Source: CADCTB01 sp036269435 (GTDB taxonomy: Bacteria > Actinomycetota > Acidimicrobiia > Acidimicrobiales > AC-14). From it: a DNA stretch of 5,196 nt. The stretch covers positions 1-5,196 of the forward strand of contig DATASA010000023.1 of assembly GCA_036269435.1 (NCBI GenBank), in the 5' to 3' direction. Below are positions 5,022-5,196 of this stretch, piece by piece. The number at the start of each line of letters is the position of its first letter. Position 1 is the first letter of the stretch. The position numbers and the translations under genes are program-made. The notes under the pieces were generated by a model, which saw only the letters and a program-made list of their open reading frames with translations, was not told the DNA's origin and made no database searches.

Positions 5022-5129
5022 GCGCCGGTCCGGAGCGCAGCGGAGGCCGGCGGCGAACGCCTGTCGGGAGGGTCCCTGTGAGCGCCGTCCGGAGCGCAGA
5101 GGCCGGTGGCGAGCGTCTGACGGGAGGGT
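5014..5129 (+). repeat. Imperfect 60-bp tandem duplication between hypC and hypD
   Basis: Copy 1 (5014-5073, 60 bases) and copy 2 (5074-5129, 56 bases) agree at 52 of 56 aligned bases with two small gaps (1 and 3 bases). Each begins CCCTGTGAGCGCC and ends CGGGAGGGT. The end of each unit plus the next bases forms GGGAGGGTCCC followed by a GTG (5078) or the hypD ATG (5134), so the hypD ribosome-binding site is part of the repeated unit. The gaps change the reading frame between copies, so no peptide is conserved across them. The GAGCGCAG / AGGCCGG content resembles short repetitive spacers seen in high-GC genomes. Confidence 0.85.
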
Positions 5130-5137
5130 CCCGATGA
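5018..5137 (+). CDS. Possible 39-residue spacer ORF linking hypC to hypD
   Basis: A GTG at 5018 overlaps the hypC stop as GTGA and opens a 40-codon frame through both repeat copies. Its TGA (5135-5137) overlaps the hypD ATG as ATGA. The second in-frame GTG (5078) has GGGAGG at 6 bases, the same spacing as hypD, and would give 19 residues. The product would be Ser/Gly/Arg-rich (MSAGPERSGGRRR...) with no recognisable domain. The double overlap is what translational coupling would look like, but the peptide is low-complexity and the repeat copies do not keep frame, so a passive by-product of the duplication is equally likely. Confidence 0.25.
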   Translation: MSAGPERSGGRRRTPVGRVPVSAVRSAEAGGERLTGGSR

Positions 5138-5196
5138 GATTCGTCGACGAGTACCGCGACCCGGCAGCGGCCCGCACCATCCTCGGCCACATCACC
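5134..5196 (+). CDS. hypD: [NiFe]-hydrogenase maturation protein HypD, N-terminus only
   Basis: Only the first 21 codons are present: MRFVDEYRDPAAARTILGHI, then Thr at the window edge. This matches the HypD N-terminus (M+aVDEYRD...A..+..I..I). HypD is a ~360-380-residue Fe-S protein that works with HypC to build the Fe(CN)2CO moiety; its catalytic cysteines lie outside this window. The ATG is preceded by GGGAGG at 6 bases, part of the tandem repeat. Position directly after hypC agrees with the usual hyp gene order. Confidence 0.9.
   Translation, partial: MRFVDEYRDPAAARTILGHIT

Noticed and set aside
5014..5129. Tandem units considered as a CRISPR array
   Set aside because: There are only two adjacent, imperfect copies with no unique spacers between them; it is a simple tandem duplication.

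Overview
The window is strongly GC-rich, with G/C at most third codon positions, frequent GTG starts and 1-4 base gene overlaps. This suggests a high-GC actinobacterium. An Acidimicrobiia-type lineage is plausible, but that placement is inference and no marker gene is present.

Layout. (1) Bases 1-395 (+) hold the 3' end of a CooC/MinD-type P-loop ATPase gene of the nickel-insertion family. (2) Bases 396-486 separate two convergent genes and hold a strong GC hairpin at 416-449, probably a shared terminator. (3) Bases 3613-487 (-) hold a tightly overlapping three-gene operon, in transcription order: an acyl-CoA-dehydrogenase-fold flavoprotein lacking the usual catalytic glutamate, a periplasmic-binding-protein-fold (PhnD/SsuA-like) protein with no signal peptide, and a fusion of a degenerate TusA-like domain to a ferritin-like di-iron domain. 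(4) Bases 3614-3868 form a divergent intergenic region. The operon side carries a highly structured leader with mutually exclusive hairpins. The other side carries a perfect 8-bp dyad around a -10-like TAGAAT. (5) Bases 3869-4686 (+) hold two overlapping regulator-like genes: a small putative winged-helix protein with a Cys-rich tail and a PadR-family regulator. (6) Bases 4743-5196 (+) hold hypC and the start of hypD, [NiFe]-hydrogenase maturation genes, separated by an imperfect 60-bp tandem duplication that copies the ribosome-binding site.

How the parts may fit. HypC and HypD assemble and deliver the Fe(CN)2CO moiety of [NiFe] hydrogenase, and CooC-type ATPases insert nickel. The minus-strand operon therefore sits between two nickel-enzyme maturation modules. 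The PadR/Cys-tail regulator pair lies upstream of hypC on the same strand and divergent to the operon, so it could control both. The operon's substrate is not evident from sequence. Its three products resemble families that include organosulfur-metabolism members (TusA, SsuA, SfnB/DszC-like flavoproteins), but each departs from the standard form. A previously undescribed cytosolic redox or cofactor pathway linked to hydrogenase maturation is the most interesting hypothesis, and it is only an inference.
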